From the NCBI RefSeq assembly GCF_014647515.1, contig NZ_BMPI01000062.1, positions 31,717 through 71,433 of the forward strand: a stretch of DNA of 39,717 nt. Reading direction: 5' to 3'. The DNA is from Dactylosporangium sucinum. GTDB lineage: Bacteria > Actinomycetota > Actinomycetes > Mycobacteriales > Micromonosporaceae. A program made the position numbers and the translations under genes. Positions 7,470-15,403 of this stretch are shown piece after piece. Each line of letters opens with the position of its first letter. Positions within the stretch are counted from its first letter, which is position 1. The notes beneath the pieces were generated by a model. It saw only the letters and a program-made list of their open reading frames with translations, ran no database searches and was not told where the DNA came from.

Positions 7470-8560
7470 GACCTCGCCTCCTCGAGCTGCAGGGTGGCGG
7501 TCGTCGCCGCGGGCTGTTCGCCCGGGCCCCGTCGCGCTGCGGTAAACCTGGCCAGCACCGACGACAGTCCTTTCGGCAGGAAGAGGATGACGACGATGAA
7601 CAGCAGGCCGATGATGTAGGTCCAGCCGTCGGGCCAGGTGGAGCCGAGGCTCGACTGCCCCCAGCCGACCGCCATCGCGCCGAGCGCGGGGCCGAAGAGC
7701 GAGGCGCGGCCGCCGAAGGCAACGCCCGCGATCATGAGGATCGAGGCGGCAGCACCGATCTCGGCCGGCGTGATGATGCCGACGATGGGCACGAACATCG
7801 CTCCGCCGATGCTTGCCATCAGCGCTGCGACGACGAAGGCGACGAGCTTGATGTTGGCCGGGTCGTAGCCGAGGAAGCGCACGCGCTCCTCGGCGTCCCG
7901 GGTGGCGACGAGGAGCTCACCGAAGCGGCTGCGGTAGAGCTGCCACACCACGAGCAGGCACACGACGAGCAGCGCGGCCGTGATGAGGTACACCATGTTC
8001 CTGTTCGCCGGGTCCTTCAGCACGAAACCGAAGAAGTACTTGAAGTCGCTGAGCCCGGTGTCGCCGCCGGTCTCGCGGATTGTGGAGCTGATCAGGGTGG
8101 CGAGCGCGACGGCGAGCGCCTGCGTCAGGATCGCGAAGTAGGCGCCCTTCACGCGGCGCTTGAACAGCGCGTAGCCGAGGATGCCGGCCGCGATCACCGG
8201 GAGCAGCACGATCGCCAGCAGGGTGAACGCAGCGCTGCGGAACGGCTCCCAGAACGCCGGGAGCGGCGCGAGCGGGTCGTAGAGCACCATGAACCCCGGG
8301 ACCCCGTCACCGGCGGTCTCCAGCGTGAGGTGCATGGCCATCGCGTAGGCACCGAGGGCGAAGAACACCCCCTGCCCCATCACGAGCATCCCGCCTCGGC
8401 CCCACGCCAGGCCGATGCCGACGGCGGCCATCGCCCAGCAGCAGTACTTGCCGAGGTTGCCGAGCCAGTGATCGGTGAGCACGAGGGGAGCGACCGCGAG
8501 GAGCAGGACGGCGAACACCCCGATGCCGACGAGGGAAAGCTGTGGCTTCAGTTTGGTCAT
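7466..8560 (-). CDS. urtC: Urea ABC transporter permease UrtC
   Basis: This is a LivM-type permease of 364 residues with about ten membrane helices. Recognisable pieces are GRGGMLVMGQGVFFALGAYAM near the N-terminus, the TGG-like ETGGDTGLSDF segment, and the coupling helix RDAEERVRFLGYDPANIKL that contacts the ATPases. The ATG at 8560 is chosen over longer open sequence upstream because it overlaps the urtB stop in an ATGA and fits the family's N-terminus. It forms the membrane pore with UrtB. Confidence 0.93.
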   Translation of the reverse strand: MTKLKPQLSLVGIGVFAVLLLAVAPLVLTDHWLGNLGKYCCWAMAAVGIGLAWGRGGMLVMGQGVFFALGAYAMAMHLTLETAGDGVPGFMVLYDPLAPLPAFWEPFRSAAFTLLAIVLLPVIAAGILGYALFKRRVKGAYFAILTQALAVALATLISSTIRETGGDTGLSDFKYFFGFVLKDPANRNMVYLITAALLVVCLLVVWQLYRSRFGELLVATRDAEERVRFLGYDPANIKLVAFVVAALMASIGGAMFVPIVGIITPAEIGAAASILMIAGVAFGGRASLFGPALGAMAVGWGQSSLGSTWPDGWTYIIGLLFIVVILFLPKGLSSVLARFTAARRGPGEQPAATTATLQLEEARS

Positions 8561-9441
8561 ACCAGACTCCTGGTTCGCACCGTGAACAGGCCCTGCGGGC
8601 GCACCTGCAGGAAGACGATCACGAGGATGAAGGCAAACACCTGCGCGAGGCTGCCGGTCGTCCAGTAGGCGAAGCACGAGAGGACGACGCCCACCGCCCA
8701 CGCGGCGACGATGGTGCCCTTGAGCTGGCCGATGCCGCCGGCGGCGACGACGAGAAAGGCCGGGATGATGTACTGCGCGCCCATCTGGGAGTTCGTACCG
8801 CCGATGAGCGACGCGGCCACTCCGGCGACCCCGGCCAGCCCCGACCCGACGAAGAAGGTCAGGCGGTCGACGGTGCGGGTGGAGATCCCCGCGGTCTCGG
8901 CGAGGTCCCGGTTCTGCACGGTCGCCCGGATGCGGCGGCCGAACGAGGTGTACTTGAGCCAGGCCGCCAGCGCGGCGACGCAGACGGTCGCGAGCAGGAT
9001 GGTGAACACCTGCCGCAGCGGCCAGTCGTAGCCAAGGATGGTCAACTGCCCGTCGAGCCAGCCTGGCTTCTTCACCGGGACGCCCTGGGACGGGAAGATC
9101 TGCAGCGCCGCCTGTTGCAGGATCAGGCTGACACCGACCGTGACGAGCAGGGTGTCGAGGGGCCTGCGATACATCCATTGGATGATGCTGACCTCCAGCA
9201 GGAGGCCGAACAGTCCGGCGACGACGAACGCGACCGGCAGCGCGACCGGGATCGACAGATCGCTGGAGTCGATGACCTGCTGGACGAGGTAGGCGGTGAA
9301 GGCGCCGATCATGAGGAACTCGCCGTGGGCCATGTTGATCACGCCCATCTGACCGAACGTGAGCGAGAGGCCGAGCGCGGCGAGCAGGAGCAGCGCACCC
9401 TGTGCGCTGCCGTTCAGCAGCGGTGGGATCAATGCGTCCAC
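8557..9441 (-). CDS. urtB: Urea ABC transporter permease UrtB
   Basis: This is a LivH-type permease. The protein starts MDALIPPLLNGSAQGALLLL from a GTG at 9441, preceded by the purine-rich GAGAGCGAGAG; a longer in-frame ATG at 9513 would add 24 residues that look non-coding and reach into the intergenic hairpin. Family features are LTFGQMGVINMAHGEFLMIG near the N-terminus and the cytosolic coupling loop NRDLAETAGISTRTVD. It is 294 residues with 8-9 membrane segments. It is separated from urtA by a 100-base gap holding a strong hairpin and overlaps urtC by 4 bases. Confidence 0.92.
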   Translation of the reverse strand: MDALIPPLLNGSAQGALLLLAALGLSLTFGQMGVINMAHGEFLMIGAFTAYLVQQVIDSSDLSIPVALPVAFVVAGLFGLLLEVSIIQWMYRRPLDTLLVTVGVSLILQQAALQIFPSQGVPVKKPGWLDGQLTILGYDWPLRQVFTILLATVCVAALAAWLKYTSFGRRIRATVQNRDLAETAGISTRTVDRLTFFVGSGLAGVAGVAASLIGGTNSQMGAQYIIPAFLVVAAGGIGQLKGTIVAAWAVGVVLSCFAYWTTGSLAQVFAFILVIVFLQVRPQGLFTVRTRSLV

Positions 9442-9482
9442 GTGCTCTCGCTCTCTGTGCGGAGGGGGATTCGGTTCCGGGT

Positions 9483-9521
9483 ACGCGGGGTTGCCTGCCG
9501 CAGCGACACGCAACCCCGCGT
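9483..9521 (-). terminator. Intercistronic hairpin between urtA and urtB
   Basis: A perfect 12-base inverted repeat (ACGCGGGGTTGC at 9483-9494 and its complement at 9510-9521, 15-base loop) lies between the urtA stop and the urtB start. No U-tract follows. In binding-protein-dependent ABC operons such a structure commonly acts as a partial terminator or 3' stabiliser that makes the binding-protein mRNA more abundant than the permease mRNA; that role is inferred here. Confidence 0.6.
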
Positions 9522-9541
9522 CCGTGCAGGGGGTGGGGCGA

Positions 9542-10837
9542 TCAGCCCGCGGCTTTCACGAGCTGGTCGCGGACGTTCGCCGGGAACCAGTCGTAGCCGG
9601 TCAGGAACGGGTCGGGCTTGATGAACTTGTCGGAGGACCAGACGATGTCGAACTGGTTGCTGGCGTTGATCCGGCCGATGTGACCCGGCTTTGAGATGTG
9701 GTGGTTCTCGCCGTCGAGCGTGACGGTGCCCTCCGGCGCGGCGAACGTGATGGCGTTCTTCTTCGCTGCGGCGTTCACCGCGTCGACGTCGAACGAGCCG
9801 GCCGCCTCGACGAGGGCCTTGTACAGGTACAGCGAGATGTAGGCGGCCTCCATCGGGTCGGAGGTGACGCCGCTGCTCTTGGGGTAGGCCTTCCAGCTGT
9901 CGATGAACTTCGGGTTGGTGTCGGTCTTGAGCGACTGGAAGTAGTTCCAGGACGCGTAGTGGCCGGTGACCTCGTGGCCCATGGCCGGCGCCTCCTCCTC
10001 GGCGATCGACACCGAGATGATCGGCGTCGTCGCCGCGGTGAGCCCGGCGTCGTAGTAGGCCTTGATGAAGCCGACGTTCGACGAGCCGTTGATGGTGTTG
10101 AAGATGAAGTCGGGCTTGGCCGCCTTGATTTTCGCCACCTGGGTGGTCCAGTCGTCCTTGTCGAGGGGTACGTACTCCTCACCGACGATCTCGATGCCAA
10201 GCTTGGCCGCGTAGAGCTTGATGATCGCGTTCGCGGTGCGCGGGAAGACGTAGTCGCTGCCGGCGAGGAACAGCCTCTTCACCCCCTTGGAGGCGAGGAA
10301 GTCCATCGCCGGGATGATCTGCTGGTTGGTGGTCGCACCGGTGTAGTAGATGTTCGGCGACGCCTCAAGGCCCTCGTACTGCACCGGGTAGAAGAAGAGG
10401 CCGTTGTTCTTCTCGACGACCGGCTTGACGGCCTTGCGGGAGGACGAGGTCCAGCCGCCGAAGATCGCGCCTACGCAGTCCTGGGTGAGCAGCTTCTCGG
10501 TCTTCTCCGCGAAGGTGGGCCAATCGGTGGCGCCGTCTTCCTGGATGTACTGGATCTTCTTTCCGAGGATGCCGCCGCCGGCGTTGATCTCGTCGGCGGC
10601 CATGTGCAGCACGTTGGAGACGGTCTTCTCGGAGATCGCCATGCCGCCGGTGAGGGAGTTGAGGAAGCCGAGCTTGATGGTGTTGCCGGAGGTATCGACG
10701 CAACTGGGTCCGGCCGACTTGCTGCCGGACGTTTCGTCGCCGGCGCGGGCGCCGCAGCCGGCGAGCACGAGGGCGACGGCCGTCGCGAAGGCGCCCGTGG
10801 CGACAAGCGTGCGCAGCCGCTTGCTGGTGGTGGACAT
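9542..10837 (-). CDS. urtA: Urea ABC transporter substrate-binding lipoprotein UrtA
   Basis: This is the extracytoplasmic urea-binding protein, 431 residues. It has a lipoprotein signal peptide with lipobox LAGC (lipidated Cys28) and then a Leu/Ile/Val-type periplasmic binding fold. UrtA-specific wording includes KLGFLNSLTGGMAISE, GAIFGGWTSSSRKAV, LFFYPVQYEGLEASPN, TGATTNQQIIPAM and SVSIAEEEAP. It leads the operon urtA-B-C-D-E-NCS1 permease on the minus strand. The 170-210 bases upstream contain a GlnR-like site array, in line with nitrogen control. Confidence 0.94.
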   Translation of the reverse strand: MSTTSKRLRTLVATGAFATAVALVLAGCGARAGDETSGSKSAGPSCVDTSGNTIKLGFLNSLTGGMAISEKTVSNVLHMAADEINAGGGILGKKIQYIQEDGATDWPTFAEKTEKLLTQDCVGAIFGGWTSSSRKAVKPVVEKNNGLFFYPVQYEGLEASPNIYYTGATTNQQIIPAMDFLASKGVKRLFLAGSDYVFPRTANAIIKLYAAKLGIEIVGEEYVPLDKDDWTTQVAKIKAAKPDFIFNTINGSSNVGFIKAYYDAGLTAATTPIISVSIAEEEAPAMGHEVTGHYASWNYFQSLKTDTNPKFIDSWKAYPKSSGVTSDPMEAAYISLYLYKALVEAAGSFDVDAVNAAAKKNAITFAAPEGTVTLDGENHHISKPGHIGRINASNQFDIVWSSDKFIKPDPFLTGYDWFPANVRDQLVKAAG

Positions 10838-11189
10838 ATGCGGGAACTCCGTTCCTGGTCAAGGAGGCGTGACGCCGGGGTCGCGGCACAGCGGATGGTG
10901 CGGATGTTCATGTCCCGGGCCGAGCCGCCGGCGTCCCAAGCGCCCAGCCCGGTATCGCCAAACGAGGTGCAGCCGGCTGCTGCAGGTGAGAGCAGATTGG
11001 CCTCGTGTCATTACTCTGACATTTCTCGATCGTTCCAACTATGTAACCGCCGCCCGGCAGAGCTGCGCTGGCCTCGAAAACGCACGGAAAATCGCAGAAG
11101 GGCGATGTCAGAGTTCTGTCGCGCCCGAGATGGGGGGTGGAATGATGGCACACTTCTGACATCTGGGAGGGGCGATGCGTTGCATCCCG
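10838..11189. promoter_or_regulatory. urtA upstream region with repeated TCTGACAT words
   Basis: This roughly 350-base stretch holds no supported gene. Besides the GlnR-like array it contains CTCTGACAT (11014-11022), its exact inverse ATGTCAGAG (11105-11113) and TTCTGACATC (11154-11163). Three related 8-9-base words, one inverted, within 150 bases could be operators for a dimeric regulator, or could be chance. Its right part borders the replication-initiator remnant. Confidence 0.35.
11010..11047 (-). promoter_or_regulatory. Candidate GlnR binding array upstream of urtA
   Basis: Read on the minus strand (towards urtA), four pentamers recur with exact 6-base spacers: GTTAC (11043-11047), GGAAC (11032-11036), GAAAT (11021-11025), GTAAT (11010-11014). 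The actinobacterial nitrogen regulator GlnR binds gTnAC-n6-GaAAc boxes; the first pair matches nine of ten specified positions except one G for A, and the 11-base periodicity continues. It is 170-210 bases before the urtA start. Urea uptake is a known GlnR target in actinomycetes; the assignment here rests on pattern only. Confidence 0.45.
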
Positions 11190-11482
11190 CCGAGACGGTG
11201 TTGCGCGATCGGCGGGCGGCCCAGGACGCGATGCACTTCCGTCCTGCTCGATCGGTTCCGGCGGAACCTTCGCCGCGCCGCCGGCCGCAACGTCCAGTAC
11301 TTCGGCCGCGTCGAGCCACAGCGTCGCCTCGCCCCGCACGCCCGCTTCGCCATGCGCCGCACCATCACCCGCGGTGGCCACCCACCGACGTCATCCGCTA
11401 CCCGGACCACAACGCACTCGTCTGGGATGCCGAAGCGAAGCAGTACCCTCGACCCTCAGACCCGGACGCCGCTCCCAACTAA
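11190..11482 (+). pseudogene. RepSA-type plasmid replication initiator remnant
   Basis: Pieces of a RepSA-like rolling-circle initiator (the kind carried by actinomycete integrative plasmids) appear in order but in changing frames. RDRRAAQDAMHF comes near 11205, then LDRFRRNLRRAAGRNVQYFG and VEPQRRLAPHARFAM to about 11370, then PPTDVIRYPDHNALVWDAEA to about 11445, and finally LDPQTRTPLPT up to the joint at about 11480. At least three frameshifts separate them, and both ends of the protein are missing. It is a fossil of an integrated plasmid or AICE. The fragment stops where transposon-end-like repeats begin. Confidence 0.65.
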
Positions 11483-11606
11483 GTCTGGCAGTCACAAGGC
11501 TGTTGTGACCGCAGCCGTTAGTTGGCCACGTTGGCCAAAGGCGACCTGGTGCGACGGGGCGTCTGCAGCGGTTAGTTGGCCACGATTGCAAGGGTTAGTT
11601 GGCCAC
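11475..11606. repeat. Transposon-end-like repeats GTTAGTTGGCCAC
   Basis: Three direct copies of GTTAGTTGGCCAC lie at 11517-11529, 11571-11583 and 11594-11606, and a shorter inverted copy CCAACTAA lies at 11475-11482. A partial copy (GTTGGCCA) follows the first. Multiple short transposase-binding repeats at an end are typical of Tn7/Tn5053-like (TniA/B/Q) transposons, and a tniQ fragment lies 3 kb to the right. The third copy contains the stop codon of the minus-strand gene beside it. Spacings (54 and 23 bases) are irregular, unlike CRISPR. Confidence 0.55.
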
Positions 11607-13168
11607 CCCCGCGGCTGGTTCGGAACCCGATGACCTTGCCGTTGTCGAGCTGGCGGTCTGTGCGTACAGCACGACGAGTAGTCCGGCGACGCGGTCCGGC
11701 AATGGCAGCGTGTTGTCGTGCAGGAGACGGCGGGTCAGGTCCCACCGGTATGCGTGATCGATCCGGCTCTGAGGGCCAGTCCACTGCTGCGCCCGCAACG
11801 TCACCGTGCATAGTCGTTGCCGGTACGCCCAGCGCAGGAAGGCGCCCAGCCAGACCGGACCGGCGACCTGCCGTCCGGTCAGCCACCGGCTGACATCGGC
11901 TTCGGACAGCGTCGCCAGTGAGCTTCCCTCGGCGCGGACGGCGCGCAGGACGGCAACTGCTGTAGTGGCATGGCTGTGCAGCCGCCTGGCCCGTTCGACG
12001 GTCACTGGTCGTTGCGGGGTGGTTCGAGCCCGCAAGCGGTGCAGCAGGTGCCAGTGGACGTATCGGTGTACGACGAGGCGGTCGTCCGGGTCACTGACCG
12101 CGGCGACAGTGTGGCAGACCCATTGTTCGAGGCGGTGCAGATGCTCGTCGCGGTCGGGCAGCACGCCGGAGGCAACCAGCACGCCGCAGACGTACCGGAC
12201 GACTTTGGTGTCAGCGACGTCGTCGAGGCCGGCGTGGGTGATGGGCACTGACCCGTTGGCGAGGGCCTGCAGCAGCGTCCGGCCGGCCGGACGGCGCAGG
12301 AGCCAGCTGCGGATGCTCTGCGGCCGATCAGCTGTACGCCACCAGGCAAGCAGCGGCAGCAGTTCCGGCCGGACGCCGCGACCGGTGGTGAGTAACTGCC
12401 GGGCGAGCGTGTTGAGGCGACAGGCCCGGCGCAGCGCGCCCGCGGCGGCGCCGCGCTGTCCGCACCCCGGGCAGCGGTGCCATCGCCGCGCCGGCAACCC
12501 GGAACCGGCTACCGTGCACGACGCGCACCGTGGATCGTCTGGTGTGCCGCTGTGTACCGGGCAGTACCTCGCAGCATCGGCGTGGCCGGCCTGTGCACGC
12601 TCGGCAGCGTAGCCATCCAGTTAGCCTCGACCGCTTGCACGGCGCGGTTTGCCCACACAGCGCACAGACGCCGACGGCGATCGGTGCGCAGGACGAACAC
12701 TTCGGCCCGTCGGCCGTGCGCACATTCACCCCGACGGGTGCGGCCACACCGCACGCACGGCTCGCCTCGGCCCGGTTCCCGGCTACGGCACGACCCGCCG
12801 ACCGGCCCGCCGCCAACGTCACGGGCGCTCACCGCCCGGACCACACCGCACCGCACGCATGACACAGCGCGGACCTGCCGGTCACAGCGCGGGCAGATCC
12901 GTGCCCCTTCATGCCATTTCTTCAGCGGCACCACCCGCCCACAGCGGGGACAGGCCGGCCGTGCGACACCTGCAACATCGGCCTCGATCAGCGCATCCAC
13001 GAACCGTGGGACCGCCCACATCGCTGCGGCCGCACCATCCCCGCACAGCACCGCCCTATTGGCGAGAACCGCGTCGACTAACGCCTGCTGCACCGATGGC
13101 CGCACCGCCGCCCGACGGGCCGCGTCGATGACCGTCGACGCATCCACCAACGGGAGCTCGAGGCCCAC
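11595..13168 (-). pseudogene. Frameshifted multi-zinc-ribbon transposon protein
   Basis: A protein of about 520 residues can be followed across three frames on the minus strand. From 13168 to about 12720 it carries a short all-helical start and CPRCG / CPRCD / CVRCG zinc-ribbon pairs. From about 12720 to 12575 it continues CSSCAP and CALCGQTAPCKRSRLTGWLR. From about 12575 to 11595 it reads CASCTVAG, CPGCGQRG and then a helical, Arg-rich domain (RRACRLNTLARQLLTTGRG onward) like the recombinase-like cargo proteins seen next to TniQ modules in actinomycetes. At least two frameshifts inactivate it, and its last 20 residues look altered. Function is not established; zinc-ribbon clusters plus a tyrosine-recombinase-like fold would suggest DNA binding. 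Confidence 0.6.
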
Positions 13169-13188
13169 GGCCAGCGGTAGCGCGGCCA

Positions 13189-13221
13189 GGCGGCGCCCGT
13201 CCGGTCCGGACGGGCGCCGCC
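13189..13221 (-). terminator. Perfect 16-bp palindrome after secreted-protein gene
   Basis: Sixteen bases (13189-13204) are followed by a single T (13205) and their exact reverse complement (13206-13221). It starts 8 bases after the stop of the minus-strand secreted-protein gene (13230). The extreme GC content and position suggest an actinobacterial terminator without U-tract; it also closes off the transposon remnant that follows. Confidence 0.7.
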
Positions 13222-13229
13222 GGCGTTGA

Positions 13230-14018
13230 TCAGCAGCGCGTGCAGGGAGAGTCCTTGCGGACGCTCCAGGTGAAGGTGGTGCTGCCCAGGCTGCCGAATC
13301 CGTCGTTGGCGGTGACCGTGACGTTGTAGGAGCCGATTTGGGTGAGCGTGCCGCTGATCCGGCCGGTCCCGGGGTCGATGGTCAGCCCGGGCGGTAGGTT
13401 GACCGCCGCCCAGGTGTACGAGTAACTGCCGCCGGTGGCCTGCATCTGCAGCCCCCCGTTGTCCCCCTTGAGCGAGCTCTGGGTGCCCGGGTTGGTGACC
13501 GTCACCGTGCTGGGATTCGGGCCGGTGGGCGGAATTTCCGGAAACGAGCAGGTCAGCGATACCTGCTGCGACGCGATCGATCTGGTGATGTACTCCGGTT
13601 CGCCCGAGCGGTACTGGACGGTGGCGGTCGCTCGACCCGAGTAGAAGCCCGAGTCGCAGAGCGTGTTCGGGGTGGTGACGCCGAGCGCGACCACGGGGAT
13701 CGAGGTGCCGTCGGTCCACAGCGTCGTCCGGCCGTTCACGGTCGTGCCGGCGCCGCCGCTCGTCCCGTGGTACAGCAGCTCCACCGTGAGGTCGACGCGC
13801 CGCACCGCGCCGTCGCACGCGACCGTCGCGGTGTAGTTGACGATGTTGTTGGCCGCTTTCCACGGCACGCTGTCCGGCAGGACGTACCAGCAGTAGTGGC
13901 CGTCGGGGGTCGCGGCGGCGGCCGGCGTGCCGAGGCCGAGGGACGCGATGGACATGGCCGCTGCGGCCACGGTCAGCAACAGGCGGGACCTGTTGCGACG
14001 CAAGAGCATCACACTCAT
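13230..14018 (-). CDS. Secreted protein with putative Ig (He_PIG) domain
   Basis: The protein has 262 residues. The ATG at 14018 gives a normal Sec signal peptide (RRNRSRLLLTVAAAAMS, cleavage near TPAAAA). The mature part has an N-terminal domain with paired cysteines (HYCWYVLPD, ATVACDGAV, TLCDSGF, SLTCSF) that I do not recognise. The C-terminal domain (about residues 175-255) has LPPGLTIDPGTGRISGT and GSYNVTVTANDGFG, the signature of bacterial putative-Ig/cadherin-like modules. It ends in a Cys pair (CTRC). No catalytic residues are evident; a surface or binding role is likely. It is intact, sits inside a transposon graveyard and is followed by a strong palindromic terminator. The longer open frame upstream is rejected because it lacks protein-like composition. 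Confidence 0.8.
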   Translation of the reverse strand: MSVMLLRRNRSRLLLTVAAAAMSIASLGLGTPAAAATPDGHYCWYVLPDSVPWKAANNIVNYTATVACDGAVRRVDLTVELLYHGTSGGAGTTVNGRTTLWTDGTSIPVVALGVTTPNTLCDSGFYSGRATATVQYRSGEPEYITRSIASQQVSLTCSFPEIPPTGPNPSTVTVTNPGTQSSLKGDNGGLQMQATGGSYSYTWAAVNLPPGLTIDPGTGRISGTLTQIGSYNVTVTANDGFGSLGSTTFTWSVRKDSPCTRC

Positions 14019-14125
14019 CGATGCATGTTCGCACGGACGAGTCGGGAGCGGCAATGGCCTCGTACAGCTGACGGGAAGGGGGGCGACGCCCTCGATGTCG
14101 GTGTGCACGTCGAGGACGACCGGGC

Positions 14126-14305
14126 GGCCTCGTCGACGGCATCGGCATCCAGCTCGGCAACGACCCGCGCCGCGACCCCGCCGCCGGTGAGATCCCCGAC
14201 GTCCCCGCCCCGGCGGATGCCCGCCCGAGCAAGCGGCGCCGCAAGCCGCGCAGCACCGTCTTCGACGACCACGGCCCAGCCGCGGTGACCACCGACGCGT
14301 CATGA
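14126..14305 (+). pseudogene. C-terminal tail of a TniQ-linked partner gene
   Basis: Ending at a TGA that overlaps the tniQ start (ATGA at 14302-14305), about 58 codons read GLVDGIGIQLGNDPRR through a basic segment SKRRRKPRSTVFDD. A stop upstream and loss of protein-like composition before about 14126 show that only the tail remains. In Tni modules the gene immediately upstream of tniQ normally encodes the AAA+ ATPase TniB or the DDE transposase; I cannot tell which this is. Confidence 0.4.
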
Positions 14306-14640
14306 CGAGCCCGCCCAGGCAGCTGCCGCGCAGCCTCGACCCGCTGCCTGGCGAGGTCCTGCCCGGCTACCTGCTCCGCCTCGCTCACCGCGTTGAGCGC
14401 AGTCCCCGCCGGCTGCTCGAACTGGCCGGCCTGCACGGACCCCGGGCGACCGTCGTCCGGCTCGGCCCAGTCACCCACCTCGACCCGGCCACCGCCCACC
14501 GCTTCACAGCCCTGGCCGGCCTGGACGCCGACGAGGTCGCCGCGCTCTGCCTGTCCGCACTGACCAGCCGCCGGGCCCCGCTGCAGCTAACCTTCCTCGG
14601 TCGCCGCCGAGACCCCACCCGCCTGGAAACGATGTCGGCG
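14302..14640 (+). pseudogene. tniQ 5' part (transposition target-selection protein)
   Basis: The N-terminal residues (LPRSLDPLPGEVLPGYLLRL, then RSPRRLLELAGL) match the TniQ domain, the DNA/target-adaptor subunit of Tn7-like and Tn5053-like transposons. Start is ATG 14302, coupled to the previous gene. TniQ-like sequence lasts about 110 residues, to about 14640; the same open frame then continues as an unrelated imuA'-like protein. The zinc-finger part of TniQ is therefore missing and the module is dead. Confidence 0.65.
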
Positions 14641-15150
14641 GTTGTCGCGACCGCCGCGTTGGGCGACGCAGGACGCTCAGCTGTACGGCTGGCGGCGCTG
14701 GAACGTCTCGGCGTTGCGCGATGCGGCCATCAGCGTCCCGGACCTGGTCTGGACACTGCATTGCCGGTCGCTGCCGAGCTGCGGTCGCTGCCGCATGGGC
14801 TGGCACGTGGCGGCGCTGTAGCGGTCGCGGGGTTGGGCCCCGCGGACACGTCGCTGCTTTTGCTGTTGCTCGGCGCGGCGTCGAAGGCCGGCCCGTGGTG
14901 CGCACTGGTTGGGCTGCCCACGATCAACCCGGCCGCTGCCGCGGGAGCAGGCATCGACCTTGGTCGGCTGGCGCTCGTCCCAGATCCAGGTAGCGAGTGG
15001 AGCACCGTCGTCGCGGCGCTGCTTGACGGTGTCGACGTCGTGGCGGTGGTCGCGTCGCAGGTGTGCAGTGCCGCGAGGTGTCGATCGTGGCATCGGGCCG
15101 CGGTGCCGCCGCCCGTCCGCGACGCGCGACAGTGTGGCTACCGCGGCTGT
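14640..15150 (+). pseudogene. imuA'-like mutasome gene fragment, fused to tniQ
   Basis: From about 14690 the frame reads like the actinobacterial RecA-like accessory protein encoded ahead of imuB and dnaE2. It runs RLAALERL, TALPVAAELRSLPHGLARGG, then the RecA-like core TSLLLLLLGAASKAGPWCAL and LGRLALVPDPGSEWSTVVAA LLDGVDVVAV to about 15050. The characteristic C-terminus (VASGRGAAARPRRATVWLP) appears in another frame at about 15085-15145. So a stretch between them is deleted and the frame is broken. No imuB or dnaE2 follows. The front end joins tniQ in frame, creating a chimeric 426-codon open frame that is unlikely to be functional. Confidence 0.6.
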
Positions 15151-15403
15151 CTGGGTTGTACGCCGAGCGCCGCAGTCGGCGGCATGCGCAGCCTGCAGGC
15201 AATGACCGCATCCGGCCGACGGTGCTCGACTATGACCTACATCGATGGATTATCGAAATTTCGACGGATCGATCGACGACACCTCCTGAGCAGCCTGCAA
15301 GCCACCGCAGGTCGAAAAGAAATCGGCCGAACGGCCACCCGGATCTCCTATAACATCGACGCCCATGGACGTCCTGCCGTACCCATTCCACAGGAGGAAG
15401 ACG

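Noticed and set aside
10908..11381. 157-codon minus-strand frame upstream of urtA
   Set aside because: No recognisable motif, overlaps the replication-initiator remnant in antisense and the probable urtA promoter region.
9698..11482. 594-codon plus-strand open frame
   Set aside because: It is antisense to urtA for most of its length and has no protein-like motifs except the replication-initiator scrap at its very end.
11517..11606. CRISPR-like short direct repeats
   Set aside because: Only three 13-base copies with unequal spacing (54 and 23 bases) and no cas genes; better explained as transposon-end binding repeats.
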